Source: Oscillospiraceae bacterium (GTDB taxonomy: Bacteria > Bacillota > Clostridia > Oscillospirales > Oscillospiraceae). From it: 44,859 nt of DNA. Shown piece after piece: positions 7,348 through 17,263 of the stretch. The stretch covers positions 1 to 44,859 of the forward strand of contig JAFSZH010000005.1 in NCBI GenBank assembly GCA_017455685.1, written 5' to 3'. Positions within the stretch are counted from its first letter, which is position 1, and every line of letters starts with the position of its first letter. Under the pieces are notes generated by a model. It saw only the letters and a program-made list of their open reading frames with translations, ran no database searches and was not told the origin of the DNA. The translations under genes and the position numbers were made by a program.

Positions 7348-9381
7348 ATGCCGTACACCGCATTGGAGAAGATGCGTCGGACGAATCTGGCGCGGTTCGG
7401 CGCCGACGTGGGGCCCGCCCAGCCGACGCTGTATGAAAACCCCGCCAACAGAAACGACTTGAAATCCGCCGCCCTTCGCTTTCTGCACGAACGCTGCGAG
7501 GGCCTGCTCTTCGATCCGGAGATCGAAGCGGAGGAGGAGAGCAGCGGCGTTTACCGGGGCACCAGCATTGCTGCCGGACAGATCCCCTACAACATGGAAA
7601 TGGACCTGGACCGGCTGTGTCTGGAGCGGGCGCTGGAGGCGTTCATCGACTCCGGCGTGGCCGAGGACGCCTATACGGTGTATTACTGCTATCTGGAAAT
7701 GTTCCTGGGCCGCTACGGCAAGTCCAAGCAGATGGTGGAGCTGCTCTCGGAGTATGAGTCCAACGGCAGCTCGCTGCTGATGAAGCACCGGGACCACTAT
7801 TCCCACTCGGTGTACGTCTTTGCCCTTGGCCTGGCCATCTACGAGACCAACGAGGTATACCGCCGGACCTTCGCAAAATTCTACCGGCTGGAGGGCGGGG
7901 AGGAGGATCCGAAGCGCTCCGCCGAAGCCGCCAACCTGTTTCTGGAGTTCTGGGGGCTCACGGCCCTGTTCCACGATATCGGCTATCCCTTTGAGATCCC
8001 CTTCGAGCAGGTGCTCTCCTATTTCGAGGTGGACAAGCAGGAGCGGGGCAAGGGCTGCCTGTATCTTGCCTATCACTCCGTGGAGGCCATGACCGGCCTG
8101 AACGAGGCGGCGCAGGACCATTTTGAAAAGCTATACGGCGTGCGCTTCGCCACCACCAGCCATCTGCTGGCCCACGACATCACCGCCAAGCTGGGAAAGG
8201 CCTATGGCTTCACCGAAGAGTACATGGCCGACGTGCTGGACCGGAAGCCCGTGGCCCCGGACCGCTTTGGCTACTTCATGGACCACGCCTTTTTCAGCGC
8301 CTCCCGGCTCTATCGGGAACTGGAGGAGGAACTGGGGGCGGAGAACCTTACCGCGCTGCACGTGGACGCCCTGTCCGCCATCATGCTCCACAACAGCCTG
8401 TTTAAATTCTCCATCGCCTTTTACAAGGACAGGGAAAAATGCAAGCAGCCCCTGTCCATGGGGCTGCACCCTCTGGCCTATATGCTGATGATCTGCGACG
8501 AGCTGCAGTGCTGGGATCGGACGGCCTACGGCCGAAACTCCCGCTCGGAGCTGCACCCCATGGCGGTGGATTTCGATTTCAGCGGCGGCGCCGTAAAGGC
8601 GACGTACTACTACGATCAGAGCGAGCAGCCCAAGATCGACGCCTTCCGGGTCAAGTATGTGGCCTGGGAGGAGGGCGGCTGCCAGGGCAAGCCTCCCCGG
8701 CTGAAGGCGTACAGCGACATGGCCGAGAAGGAGCAGCGCTTCACCGCAGACATCGAAAAGATCGTGGATACCGCGGATATCCCCCTGTTCATCACGCCGG
8801 ACGTGCGGGCGGTGGACCGCCGGAGCAAGCATACCTATCTCTCCGACAGCAACTTCCTGCATTTGTATGATTTCGCCGTGGCCCTTCGAGGCCGGAACAA
8901 GCCCGCCGACACCACGGCGGAGGAGCTGGAGGAGTATTTCGCCGCCCAATCCCTGGAATACCAGATCTCCGGCATCAACCGCGCCAAGAGCTTCAGCCGC
9001 TATCTGAACGCCCTGGGCTGCTTCTACACCGACCGGCCCGTGGACTATGAGATGGTCACGGCTTTCGGGGAAGAGCAGATGACGGTCATCGCCCCCATGG
9101 AGCACGAGCGCTGGGTCCGGGAGCATATCTCCATGGGCTGGCGCCGGGGCACGGAGTATGAGACCCTGCCTCTGGACACAGACGATCCCGCGGCCCGCAA
9201 GGCCCTCCGGGAGCAGCTGCGCTGCCACGCCCTGGCCATGGACGGCGACCCCTCCAGCGAGGAGGTCAAGCTCCACTTTTTCTCATTGTCGGACGAGGAT
9301 CAGGACAAGGACTGGAAGCCCTTCAACAGCATGCTCCTGCTGCTGAAAAAGTTCGACGGTCTGCGGCTCTATCGGCTGTGA
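7348..9381 (+). CDS. HD-domain phosphohydrolase fused to a RyR-like domain
   Basis: A 677-residue soluble protein, first gene of the seven-gene operon, with AGAGGAG before its ATG. An HD-type metal site can be traced: H150/H153 in HRDHYSHSVYVF, the H209-D210 pair in LFHDIGYPFE, H313 in FMDHAFFSA, H348 in AIMLHNS and D384 in MICDELQCWD. This order matches HD-superfamily phosphohydrolases that act on nucleotides. Near the C-terminus, residues 584-602 carry EHERW and GWRRG, the signature of RyR repeats, which in bacteria are linked to nucleotide-centred conflict and signalling systems. I infer that it makes, degrades or reads a nucleotide signal; the substrate is unknown. About 180 residues between the two domains are unassigned. 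Confidence 0.7.
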   Translation: MPYTALEKMRRTNLARFGADVGPAQPTLYENPANRNDLKSAALRFLHERCEGLLFDPEIEAEEESSGVYRGTSIAAGQIPYNMEMDLDRLCLERALEAFIDSGVAEDAYTVYYCYLEMFLGRYGKSKQMVELLSEYESNGSSLLMKHRDHYSHSVYVFALGLAIYETNEVYRRTFAKFYRLEGGEEDPKRSAEAANLFLEFWGLTALFHDIGYPFEIPFEQVLSYFEVDKQERGKGCLYLAYHSVEAMTGLNEAAQDHFEKLYGVRFATTSHLLAHDITAKLGKAYGFTEEYMADVLDRKPVAPDRFGYFMDHAFFSASRLYRELEEELGAENLTALHVDALSAIMLHNSLFKFSIAFYKDREKCKQPLSMGLHPLAYMLMICDELQCWDRTAYGRNSRSELHPMAVDFDFSGGAVKATYYYDQSEQPKIDAFRVKYVAWEEGGCQGKPPRLKAYSDMAEKEQRFTADIEKIVDTADIPLFITPDVRAVDRRSKHTYLSDSNFLHLYDFAVALRGRNKPADTTAEELEEYFAAQSLEYQISGINRAKSFSRYLNALGCFYTDRPVDYEMVTAFGEEQMTVIAPMEHERWVREHISMGWRRGTEYETLPLDTDDPAARKALREQLRCHALAMDGDPSSEEVKLHFFSLSDEDQDKDWKPFNSMLLLLKKFDGLRLYRL

Positions 9382-9391
9382 GGACGCGGCC

Positions 9392-10216
9392 GTGAGAAAC
9401 TGGATGAAAAAAGCGCCCCCCTATGAGGGGGACGAGCCTTACCTGTATTTTGCCTTTGCCGACGGGGACCGGAGCAGAGTATGGAAGCTGATGCGGCTGC
9501 TGGTCAACCGGGGCTGCCGGGTCTGGTACAGCGTGGGTCCGGCGGGCAGCGCGGAAGAGCTGCTGCGCCGCCAGCGCCGTGCCGGCGGCGCGGCGCTGAC
9601 GCTGCTGTACCTTACGGACGCGGCCTGCGCCGATCAGGATATCAAGAGCAGCGTGCTGGTCAACCAGAAATACGGCCGGCCCATCCTGTGCCTGGACCCG
9701 GACGGAGCGGACCGGCGGCTGAAAATGGGACTGCGGGAGAGTGTTCCCCACGTTCCGCTCTATGAGCATACCAGGGAGGAGGACCTGGAGAGCGCCATCA
9801 TCCGCGCCGAGGGCTTCTCCCAGGATATCATCGGCGAGCCGGGCCATATAGACTCGGATGGTTATATGCGGACGCTGACACGGACCTTCCTGGTCCTGGC
9901 GCTGATCCTGGCGGTCACGGCCTTCGTGGGCGTGCGGTATTTTCACTGGTTTCAGCCGAAGATCGTCGACGAGGTCACGTTTTCCGACCCCGTGATCCTC
10001 GCCGCCATGCGCCGGGCCGCCGGGGGCGGCTCCATCACGGAGGAGCTGGCCTCTTCGGTGACGCTCCTCTCGCTGGACGGCATTCCGGAGGACTGGGAAG
10101 AGCTTTCGGAGCTCCCGGCGCTGGAGCGGATCCGGCTGCCGCAGGACGCTGTCACGGCGGACACGGAACTGCCGGAGGAGTATATCGTTGAACTTAGCGG
10201 GGGGAATGGGAAATGA
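9392..10216 (+). CDS. Degenerate TIR-like membrane protein with a single LRR cap
   Basis: A 274-residue protein with a GTG start; its GAGG ribosome binding site overlaps the stop of the previous gene. Residues 12-135 follow the TIR_2 pattern of the next protein (PYLYFAFADGDRSRV for FLFISYAHRQSD, then RVWYSVG for RLWYDEG). The helix that should carry the catalytic Glu reads KSSVLVNQ, with S87 at the Glu position by ungapped comparison, so NADase activity is unlikely. One membrane helix lies at about 164-182. The short outer tail keeps one LRR-like unit (LPALERIRLPQDAV) that matches the terminal repeat of the other LRR proteins here. It overlaps the next gene by ATGA and is probably a partner subunit. 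Confidence 0.68.
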   Translation: MRNWMKKAPPYEGDEPYLYFAFADGDRSRVWKLMRLLVNRGCRVWYSVGPAGSAEELLRRQRRAGGAALTLLYLTDAACADQDIKSSVLVNQKYGRPILCLDPDGADRRLKMGLRESVPHVPLYEHTREEDLESAIIRAEGFSQDIIGEPGHIDSDGYMRTLTRTFLVLALILAVTAFVGVRYFHWFQPKIVDEVTFSDPVILAAMRRAAGGGSITEELASSVTLLSLDGIPEDWEELSELPALERIRLPQDAVTADTELPEEYIVELSGGNGK

Positions 10217-11382
10217 GCCGGTTTTTCAGGCCCTATGAGGGCGCCCGGGCGTTCCTCTTCATCAGCTATGCCCACCGCCAGTCCGACGCGGTGGTGGACA
10301 CCATCCGCATCCTGCATGAAAAGAAATACCGCCTGTGGTACGACGAGGGCATCCCCGCCGGCAGCGACTGGCCGGCCAATATCGCCCAGCATATGCAAAG
10401 CTGCGAGCGTGTGGTCTTTTTCCTGTCGGCCCGGGCCATGGAATCCCCCAACTGTTACAGCGAGATCCGCACCGCCGCCCGGTTGGGCAAGCCCGTTCTG
10501 GTGGTCAGGCTGGAGGACGTGGACGTGGAGCCCCGCTGGCGGGAGCTGCTGGACGACAGGCAGTTCATCCCGCTGCTGAACACGCCGGAGGAGCGGGCCG
10601 AGGCTATATTGAAGTCGGGTTTCGTTCCCCGCCGGTTCCGCGTCTCCTGGGTGGAAAAGATCCCCTGGCGGGCCCTGGGCCTGGCGGCTTCGCTGCTGTT
10701 CTTCCTTGCCGCGGCGGGAGTCCTGGGCGCACTGGCCGCCGGGCGGCTGGACCCCGGATACCGGCCGGATGTTGTCACGGAGACTCCCGCTCCCACGGCC
10801 GAGCCCACCCCGGTGCCGACGGTGGATATCGGCGAGGCGGAGAAATATTTCGCCATCAGCTTCCCCGATACCCAGCAGGAGCGGGCCATCCGCCAGGCGC
10901 TGGATCTCGGACCCGACGAGAACGTATACCGCTGGCAGCTGGCCGAGATCAAGGAACTGTATTTCTGCGGAAACATGTTCATCAGGGGGCTTCACGTGGT
11001 CTCCTTTGACCCGGACGGGACCTGCCGGGTGAATATGGCTCCGGTCATAGAGGGCCGAGTGAGCGATATGAGCCTGCTGCGGTACGCCGTGGGGCTGGAG
11101 AAGCTGGCGCTGATCAAGCAGCCGATGGCAGACTTTTCCGGGCTGCGGCAGCTTACGATGCTGCAGGAGCTGAGCCTTGCCTGCAGCCCCATCTCGGACG
11201 TCGGCCAGCTGGGAGACATGCCCAGCCTGAACACGCTGCATCTGGAGCACACGGCGGTGCGGGACCTTACGGCGCTTGACGGCATGCCGAGACTGCAGAC
11301 CGTGACGGTGAGCCGGGATATGCTGCCCCTTCGCTGGAGCGGGGACGCGGCGTTTACGGTGATCCTCACGCCGGATCAATGA
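10213..11382 (+). CDS. TIR - membrane helix - LRR protein with intact catalytic Glu
   Basis: A 389-residue protein. Residues 10-135 form a TIR_2-type domain with FLFISYAHRQSD, RLWYDEGIPAGSDW, VVFFLS and SPNCYSEI; E84 in the last motif is at the place of the NADase Glu. A membrane helix lies at about 153-176 with Arg/Lys on its N-side, predicting TIR inside and the rest outside. A Pro/Thr linker (186-204) leads to about 165 residues with a few LRR units (LEKLALIKQPMADFSGL, LQELSLACSPISDVGQL, LNTLHLEHTAVRDLTAL). TIR domains with this Glu often cleave NAD+ or make cyclic nucleotide signals. It is the only member of this locus with the Glu, so it may be the effector. Its start overlaps the previous gene by four bases. 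Confidence 0.8.
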   Translation: MSRFFRPYEGARAFLFISYAHRQSDAVVDTIRILHEKKYRLWYDEGIPAGSDWPANIAQHMQSCERVVFFLSARAMESPNCYSEIRTAARLGKPVLVVRLEDVDVEPRWRELLDDRQFIPLLNTPEERAEAILKSGFVPRRFRVSWVEKIPWRALGLAASLLFFLAAAGVLGALAAGRLDPGYRPDVVTETPAPTAEPTPVPTVDIGEAEKYFAISFPDTQQERAIRQALDLGPDENVYRWQLAEIKELYFCGNMFIRGLHVVSFDPDGTCRVNMAPVIEGRVSDMSLLRYAVGLEKLALIKQPMADFSGLRQLTMLQELSLACSPISDVGQLGDMPSLNTLHLEHTAVRDLTALDGMPRLQTVTVSRDMLPLRWSGDAAFTVILTPDQ

Positions 11383-11407
11383 ACTCAACGCACGGGGAGG
11401 AAGAAAC

Positions 11408-14400
11408 ATGAGCAGAAAAATCAAGCTTCTTTTCACGCCGGAAGACCGGGCGCTTCTCGTCCCGGTGCTGGAACAGCTGCGGTCCCGGGGCCTATCGGTG
11501 TCCGAGGAGACCGGATTCGGCAAAAACGACGTGATCCTTGCGGCCCTGTCCGAGCACTTTTACGCCGACGGCGAGGCGGTGAAGAGGCTGCTGGACTGTC
11601 TGGCCGCCGGTGCGGACAGCGTGCTGCCCCTGCAGCTGGACGACGCGCCGGTGGCGAAGGAGCTGAAAGACGCCCTGTACGCCCGGAACATCATCCCCGC
11701 GTCGGGACGGGACAGCGCCCAGATCGCGGAGCGGATCGTCTCGGCGCTGCCGAAGAAAAACCGCCATCTCCCGGTGCTTTTGAGCGCGGCGGCCCTGGTG
11801 CTTGCGGTCGCGGCGGGGCTGCTGATCTGGAACGGTTCCCGGAAGAGCGAGGAGACCGAGCCCGTGATGGCGGAGCCGGAGAGCCCCGTGGTGGCCTACG
11901 GAATGACCGAGGAAGAGCTGCGGAAGATCCAGGTGGTCATCATCGTGGGAGAGCAAGCGGAGTTTTATTCCGACGAGCGGATCGACGGCCCCCTGCCCGA
12001 CATGGATACCTTTGCCTCCCGGGATTATTACGACGGCGGCCCCCATTGGTTCAGCAAAGAGGACGGGCACGAATACACTCTGACAAGCTACGATCTGAGC
12101 TTCGTGGAGCTGATGCCCAACCTGCGCTCGCTGATCCTGGCCGAGGTGGAGGCCGAGCAGCTGCCCGAATTGAGCAAGCTGCACATGCTCAATTACCTGT
12201 TCGTGTTTGACTGCGTCATCCCGGACCTGAACTGGGTGGCGGGCTCCAACATCAACCGGATAGAATTCTGCAACAGCTCTGGCTCGGTCCATGATTTCAG
12301 TCCCCTGTCCACCTGTCAGCGGCTGCGGAACGTCCACATCGACCTGTCCAATTGCCGACAGGCGGATCTGAGCGGGTTCGCACCGGAACGGCTCAACCGG
12401 CTCTGGATCAACTCCGCCGACGATGTGCAGGAGCTGGATCTCTCCGGCCTTCGGAACTGTAAAGAGCTGACGATCTGTGAGTTGACAGGAATGCCCGCCG
12501 TCACCGACCTCAGCTTTTTGAGCGGCGCGGAGAAGCTCTCCGAGCTGCGCCTGGAAGGCATGGGCGAGCTGCGGGATATTTCCGCGCTGGGCGGTCTGCA
12601 GAATCTGAAGGACCTTTTGATCGGAGGCTGCGGTATTACCGACCTCGAGCCCCTGGCGGGCTGCACCGCCCTGGAATCTTTCGAATTCTGGAGCAGATGG
12701 GACAGAACGGCCATTTCAAGCGCGGACCTGGCCGGGATGAGCCGGCTGCGGAGTCTCCGGCTTTCTAACGTATATCTGTCCGATCTGGGTTTCCTGCGGG
12801 AGATCGCGGAAAACCGCCCCAGTTTTTCCCTGGACCTCGACGGAGAGGTCGGCGATCTTTCGGGCCTTGAGGCGTTCCGGAGATACGATTCGCTGGTACT
12901 CGATCTCGACTACGCAGTGACGCTGGAGCAGATCGTATCCCATCTGGCGGAGGACGTTTCCATCAACACGCTGCGGCTGCGGCGCTTCAGCGACGTGGAC
13001 CTGTCGATCCTGCCCGCCGTCAGCCAGTCCGTGGAGCTGGACCGCTGCGATATCACGGACCTCTCTTCCATGCCGGAGGACTGGCGCGCGTTGAGCTTTA
13101 CCCTGAACGATTGCTTCAACCTGCGGTCGCTGGAGGGACTTCAAAACCAGACCCGGATCGGCGCCGGCGCCGGTCAGCTGGAGATCATTAACTGCCCCCG
13201 GCTGTACGACTGGACCGCTCTGCAGGGCATGAAGCTGACGACGCTGCAGATCATCGGCGGCTATACGCTGCCCGACTTCACCGACCTGGTGTTCACCGGC
13301 CTGCGGGTGGACAGCGTGGGCGACGTGGACAGTCTGGACTTCCTGGAGGGACTGGATACCGGGCTCCCGTACAATCTCGCCTTCGTGGGGATGGACGGAA
13401 TCACCAGCCTTGAACCGCTGCGCGCCTACCATGGCACCCGGCTGACGGTCTCGCCCCAGCTGGCGGAGCAGGCGGAGGACCTGGTCGATGCCGGCAATTT
13501 CCGGGAATACGCCGTGGAGTACCCCCGGGGCGGCTGGGACGATAACATGAACGTTTTTGTTCTGCAAAGCCTTGAGGAGCTGGAGACAATGCCCGAGGCC
13601 ATGCTGAGGCACGTCAGCAGCGTCTGTATCGTGGGGGACCGGGTGATCGACGCCACCGACGCGAACCTGTGGGTAGAGTATGAGAACGACCGGCCCAGAT
13701 TTATGATGCAGCGCTGGGACAGAGACTATGCGACGGCCATCGAGTGCGGCCAGGGCGTGGTAAAGGATCTGAGCATGTTCTCCGCTCTGACCGGACTGCG
13801 GGAGCTGTGTCTGTACGGCCAGCCGCTGGAGGATCTGAGCGGGATCCAGGCTTTTTCGGAACTTGAGAGATTTGAAGCCGTTTGCTGCCCGGCGCTTACC
13901 GACGCCTCGGCGCTCTTCACGCTGCAGGAGCTGCGCAACGTCAGTCTCAACGGGACGGGGATCGACTCGATCCAGGGCGTCCAGAACCTGCCGAAGCTGT
14001 GCAGTCTGGGGATCTCCGATACGAGGGTGGACGATCTTACGCCGCTGGCGCAGGGAGACTTCTCTTTTGCCTGCGAGGACGGCGGCTTCCAGCTGGACGC
14101 CAACGAGCTGGATCTGGACGAAGAAGATTTCCGGGCCATCGGTACGATAAGGGTCCTTTCCAACTTGGCCTTTACCGACGCCGACCCGGCCGTATGGATC
14201 CCTGCGCTGGCGGATTGCGAAATCTACAGGATCGGCGCGGCGGGCGATCTGCAGACCAACGAGGATCTCGCCGCCTTCGCGGCGGACCACCCCGAACTGG
14301 AGTCGATCTGGCTCGGCTGGATGGATCAGATCACGGACCTCACACCGCTGCTCGGCCTGGAAAACCTGCGGCAAGTGGACGTCAACCGAAGCATGGCCGC

Positions 14401-14455
14401 TGCCGTAGCAAGCATCGCGGGGCAGGACTACAGCTTCGAGCTGCGGCTGAACTGA
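11408..14455 (+). CDS. Giant LRR receptor-like protein with degenerate TIR-like domain (paralogue 1)
   Basis: A 1015-residue protein with a GGGGAGG ribosome binding site 7 bases before ATG. Residues 1-116 look like a shortened TIR-like alpha/beta domain (KNDVILAALSEHFYADG, then VLPLQLDDAP and ALYARNIIP). The catalytic Glu position appears to be R60. A membrane helix lies at about 121-141, preceded by KKNRH, which predicts the N-terminus inside. Next is a juxtamembrane module with a KEDGHEY motif. More than 700 residues of LRR follow, with internalin/SDS22-like units (LSELRLEGMGELRDISALGG; LKDLLIGGCGITDLEPLAG). The end (VDVNRSMAAAVASIAGQDYSFEL) is a cap shared with its paralogues. I infer a surface sensor with a cytoplasmic TIR-like adaptor. 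Confidence 0.78.
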   Translation: MSRKIKLLFTPEDRALLVPVLEQLRSRGLSVSEETGFGKNDVILAALSEHFYADGEAVKRLLDCLAAGADSVLPLQLDDAPVAKELKDALYARNIIPASGRDSAQIAERIVSALPKKNRHLPVLLSAAALVLAVAAGLLIWNGSRKSEETEPVMAEPESPVVAYGMTEEELRKIQVVIIVGEQAEFYSDERIDGPLPDMDTFASRDYYDGGPHWFSKEDGHEYTLTSYDLSFVELMPNLRSLILAEVEAEQLPELSKLHMLNYLFVFDCVIPDLNWVAGSNINRIEFCNSSGSVHDFSPLSTCQRLRNVHIDLSNCRQADLSGFAPERLNRLWINSADDVQELDLSGLRNCKELTICELTGMPAVTDLSFLSGAEKLSELRLEGMGELRDISALGGLQNLKDLLIGGCGITDLEPLAGCTALESFEFWSRWDRTAISSADLAGMSRLRSLRLSNVYLSDLGFLREIAENRPSFSLDLDGEVGDLSGLEAFRRYDSLVLDLDYAVTLEQIVSHLAEDVSINTLRLRRFSDVDLSILPAVSQSVELDRCDITDLSSMPEDWRALSFTLNDCFNLRSLEGLQNQTRIGAGAGQLEIINCPRLYDWTALQGMKLTTLQIIGGYTLPDFTDLVFTGLRVDSVGDVDSLDFLEGLDTGLPYNLAFVGMDGITSLEPLRAYHGTRLTVSPQLAEQAEDLVDAGNFREYAVEYPRGGWDDNMNVFVLQSLEELETMPEAMLRHVSSVCIVGDRVIDATDANLWVEYENDRPRFMMQRWDRDYATAIECGQGVVKDLSMFSALTGLRELCLYGQPLEDLSGIQAFSELERFEAVCCPALTDASALFTLQELRNVSLNGTGIDSIQGVQNLPKLCSLGISDTRVDDLTPLAQGDFSFACEDGGFQLDANELDLDEEDFRAIGTIRVLSNLAFTDADPAVWIPALADCEIYRIGAAGDLQTNEDLAAFAADHPELESIWLGWMDQITDLTPLLGLENLRQVDVNRSMAAAVASIAGQDYSFELRLN

Positions 14456-14478
14456 AGCGCTGCGGGGTGGGGATCGAC

Positions 14479-17235
14479 ATGAAAACCGGCAAGATGATCC
14501 GGCTGCTCTGCTGCGGCGCGGATGAAGAAGCGATCAAACCCATCGAAGAACAGCTCGTTCTTCGCGGGTTCCGCGTGAAGGAAAGCGCGGCGGGGAAAAA
14601 CGACGTCGTCCTTGCTGCCTTATCGGAAGACTTTTACAGGGACGAAAACCTCAAGAAAAAACTGCTGGACCTCATCGGTGCGGGAGCGGACAAGGTACTG
14701 CCCGTACAGCTGGACGCTGCGCCTGTCCCGGACGAGCTGAAAAACGCCCTGTACGCCCGGAACATCATCCCCGCGGCGGGGCGGGAGCCGGGACAGATCG
14801 CGGAGCGTATCGTCTCGGCGCTGCCGAAAAAGAACACCCGGCTGCCGCTGGTTTTGACGGCGGGGGCTCTGGCGCTCATAGCGCTGGTGGGACTTCTGCT
14901 CTGGCGGGCCAATCAGGACAAAAAAGCCGTCTCCGTCATGGCCCAGGCAGCGGCCATGAACGTCGCCATGCCCGAGGGGCTGACGGAGGAGGATCTGGAG
15001 CGCGTCCGGGTGGTGGTCGTGGTGGGCGACCGGCTGGAGATGTACACCGAGGACGACACCCGCACCGTCATCGGCGTCACCAACGGCAACGCCGTGGAGA
15101 CCGTCATGTGGCCCCAGGCGGACGAATTTGCCTACCGGAGCTGGCAGGAGAACGGGCCCCATTACTACGACAAGGAAGACGGGCACGAGTATGCCATGAC
15201 CCACTACGACGACCTGCGGTTCCTGCGCTTTCTCCCCAACTTGCGCTCTCTTTACCTGTCGCTGGTATCCGTGGACGCGGAGGGGCTGCCGGATCTGCGC
15301 GGTTCGGTGTGCCTGGAGGAAGTCACCCTGGGAGACTGTGAGATCCCGGATCTCACCTGGCTGGCCGGACCCTCCCTCCACGGCATCGACGTTCTCAACA
15401 CCACGGGCTCGATCACGGATCTCAGCCCGCTGACGGAGTGCGATAACCTCAGCTACGTCCATATCGACCTGGAAAACACCGCTCGGGCAGACTTTTCCGG
15501 CTTTGCCCCGCCGAAACTGGACACCCTGTGGATCAGCAACGGCTCGGCCCTGCGGACCATGGACCTTTCCGCCCTGGCCGGGTGCGCTGATCTGCGGGTG
15601 TGCATGCTGGACAATCAGCTTCCCCTCCGGGATATCTCTTTTCTTGCCAACGCCGGAAAGCTGCAGGAGCTGCGGTTAAGGTATCTGAGCGAGCTGCGGG
15701 ACGTGTCCGCGCTGTCGGAGCTGAAGGAGCTGCGGTATCTGGAGGTCTACCTGTGCCCCCGTGTCACGGACTATTCGCCCGTGGCCGGCTGCGTCGGTCT
15801 GGAGGAGATCTTTCTCCAGTGCGACACCAATCCGGACGCCGTGCGGGACGGTTCCTTTATGCGTGATCTCCCCAGGCTGCGGGATATCGGCCTGTACAGC
15901 TGCAACCTGCGGGATATGGATTTCCTGGAGGGTGTGGCGGACAACGCCGAGAGCATCCGTTTCGGCTTCGCCGGGAACGTCGGGGATTACTCCGGGCTCG
16001 CTTACGTAAAGCATTTCGGCTATCTCCACGTAAACCCTTCCAACAAGTTCGGGGACCGGGGCGGGGACTTCTCCGCGGTGCTGCCCTACATTCAGGACGC
16101 GCAGGTGGATGACCTCATGCTTTATGACTGCGCCGGCGTGGATCTGAGCCGCCTGCCGGAGAACATCCATATTTTGAGCATCCGCTACGGCGATCTGACC
16201 TCTCTGGAAGGGCTCAAGCCCTATCGGCTTGACATGCTGGAGCTGTACGACTGCCGGTATCTGACCTCCCTGGACGGGATCGAAAGCCTGCCTGCGCTGT
16301 CCGGCGGCCCGGAGCAGATGGAACTGTCTGTCTACGGCTGCCCGCGCCTGACGGACTGGTCCGCCCTGGACTGGACGGATCTGGGTGAGCTGAAGCTGAC
16401 CGGCACCTATACCGTGCCCGATCTGAGCCGGCTTCACGTCCGGACGCTGCACCTGGAGAGCGTCGAGGAGCTGACGGAGTTGTCCTGCCTGGACGGCCTG
16501 GACGCCGGGCGGGATTACGTACTGGAACTGATAGGTCTGGACGGGATCAGTGACCTTTCGCCGCTGCACCGCCTCCACGGGCCTCATCTGACCGTGCCGC
16601 CCCAGGTGGCGGACCAGGCCGGGGAGCTGGTGGAAGCCGGGAATTTCGAGGACTTTGACGTGGAATACCCGGACGGGAGCTGGCAGCCCTTCGACAGCAG
16701 CGTGATGCTGTTGGGCCTGGAGGAGCTGGAGACCCTGCCCAAATCCCTCCTCCGTCGGGTGGAGCGGCTGGGCGTGGCAGGGGACACCTTGTTCGACTTC
16801 GGACAGGAAAAGCCGGAGGAATACGGACCGGGGACGATCACGGACATGGGCGTTCTTGCCGACCTCACCGGGCTCCGGGAACTGGAGCTCATCGATCAGC
16901 CCCTGCGGGACCTCAACGGCGTTCAGGCGCTGGAATCCCTGGAATACCTCTGCGTGATCAATGCGCCGGAGCTGACGGACGTCTCCGCCGCCTTCGCGCT
17001 GCCCGATCTGCAGCGGCTGCACCTGATCGCCGTCCCGGTCACTGACATCCGGGGCGCGCAGAACCTGACCTCGCTGAGGGAGATCTGTCTCAGCTGGACG
17101 GACGTGACGGATCTGACGCCGCTGCTGGAGCTGGAAGGCCTGGAAACGGTCCGGGTATCCCGGGATATGACGGAAGCCATTGCCAGCCTGGAGGGCCGGG
17201 AATACCATTTCAATCTGGAGATCGAGGATAACTGA
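14479..17235 (+). CDS. Giant LRR receptor-like protein with degenerate TIR-like domain (paralogue 2)
   Basis: A 918-residue protein. The ATG at 14479 sits 7 bases after a GGGGTGGGG ribosome binding site; the frame is open far upstream only because it overlaps the previous gene out of frame. Layout equals paralogue 1: TIR-like domain 1-117 (NDVVLAALSEDFYRDENLKK, LPVQLDAAPVPDELKNALYA), with K61 at the catalytic Glu position; membrane helix about 122-142 after KKNTR; juxtamembrane KEDGHEY; then many LRR units (LQELRLRYLSELRDVSALSE; LRYLEVYLCPRVTDYSPVAG) and the terminal cap VRVSRDMTEAIASLEGREYH. It follows paralogue 1 by 23 bases in the same operon. The N-terminal 120 residues are far more alike between paralogues than the LRR faces. 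Confidence 0.78.
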   Translation: MKTGKMIRLLCCGADEEAIKPIEEQLVLRGFRVKESAAGKNDVVLAALSEDFYRDENLKKKLLDLIGAGADKVLPVQLDAAPVPDELKNALYARNIIPAAGREPGQIAERIVSALPKKNTRLPLVLTAGALALIALVGLLLWRANQDKKAVSVMAQAAAMNVAMPEGLTEEDLERVRVVVVVGDRLEMYTEDDTRTVIGVTNGNAVETVMWPQADEFAYRSWQENGPHYYDKEDGHEYAMTHYDDLRFLRFLPNLRSLYLSLVSVDAEGLPDLRGSVCLEEVTLGDCEIPDLTWLAGPSLHGIDVLNTTGSITDLSPLTECDNLSYVHIDLENTARADFSGFAPPKLDTLWISNGSALRTMDLSALAGCADLRVCMLDNQLPLRDISFLANAGKLQELRLRYLSELRDVSALSELKELRYLEVYLCPRVTDYSPVAGCVGLEEIFLQCDTNPDAVRDGSFMRDLPRLRDIGLYSCNLRDMDFLEGVADNAESIRFGFAGNVGDYSGLAYVKHFGYLHVNPSNKFGDRGGDFSAVLPYIQDAQVDDLMLYDCAGVDLSRLPENIHILSIRYGDLTSLEGLKPYRLDMLELYDCRYLTSLDGIESLPALSGGPEQMELSVYGCPRLTDWSALDWTDLGELKLTGTYTVPDLSRLHVRTLHLESVEELTELSCLDGLDAGRDYVLELIGLDGISDLSPLHRLHGPHLTVPPQVADQAGELVEAGNFEDFDVEYPDGSWQPFDSSVMLLGLEELETLPKSLLRRVERLGVAGDTLFDFGQEKPEEYGPGTITDMGVLADLTGLRELELIDQPLRDLNGVQALESLEYLCVINAPELTDVSAAFALPDLQRLHLIAVPVTDIRGAQNLTSLREICLSWTDVTDLTPLLELEGLETVRVSRDMTEAIASLEGREYHFNLEIEDN

Positions 17236-17263
17236 CCATTTTTAACCGTTTGGGGGACGCGAA

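Noticed and set aside
12716..14374. 552-codon open frame antisense to the first LRR paralogue
   Set aside because: Mirror of LRR periodicity, with no family signature and no start signals; similar antisense frames lie opposite all three paralogues.
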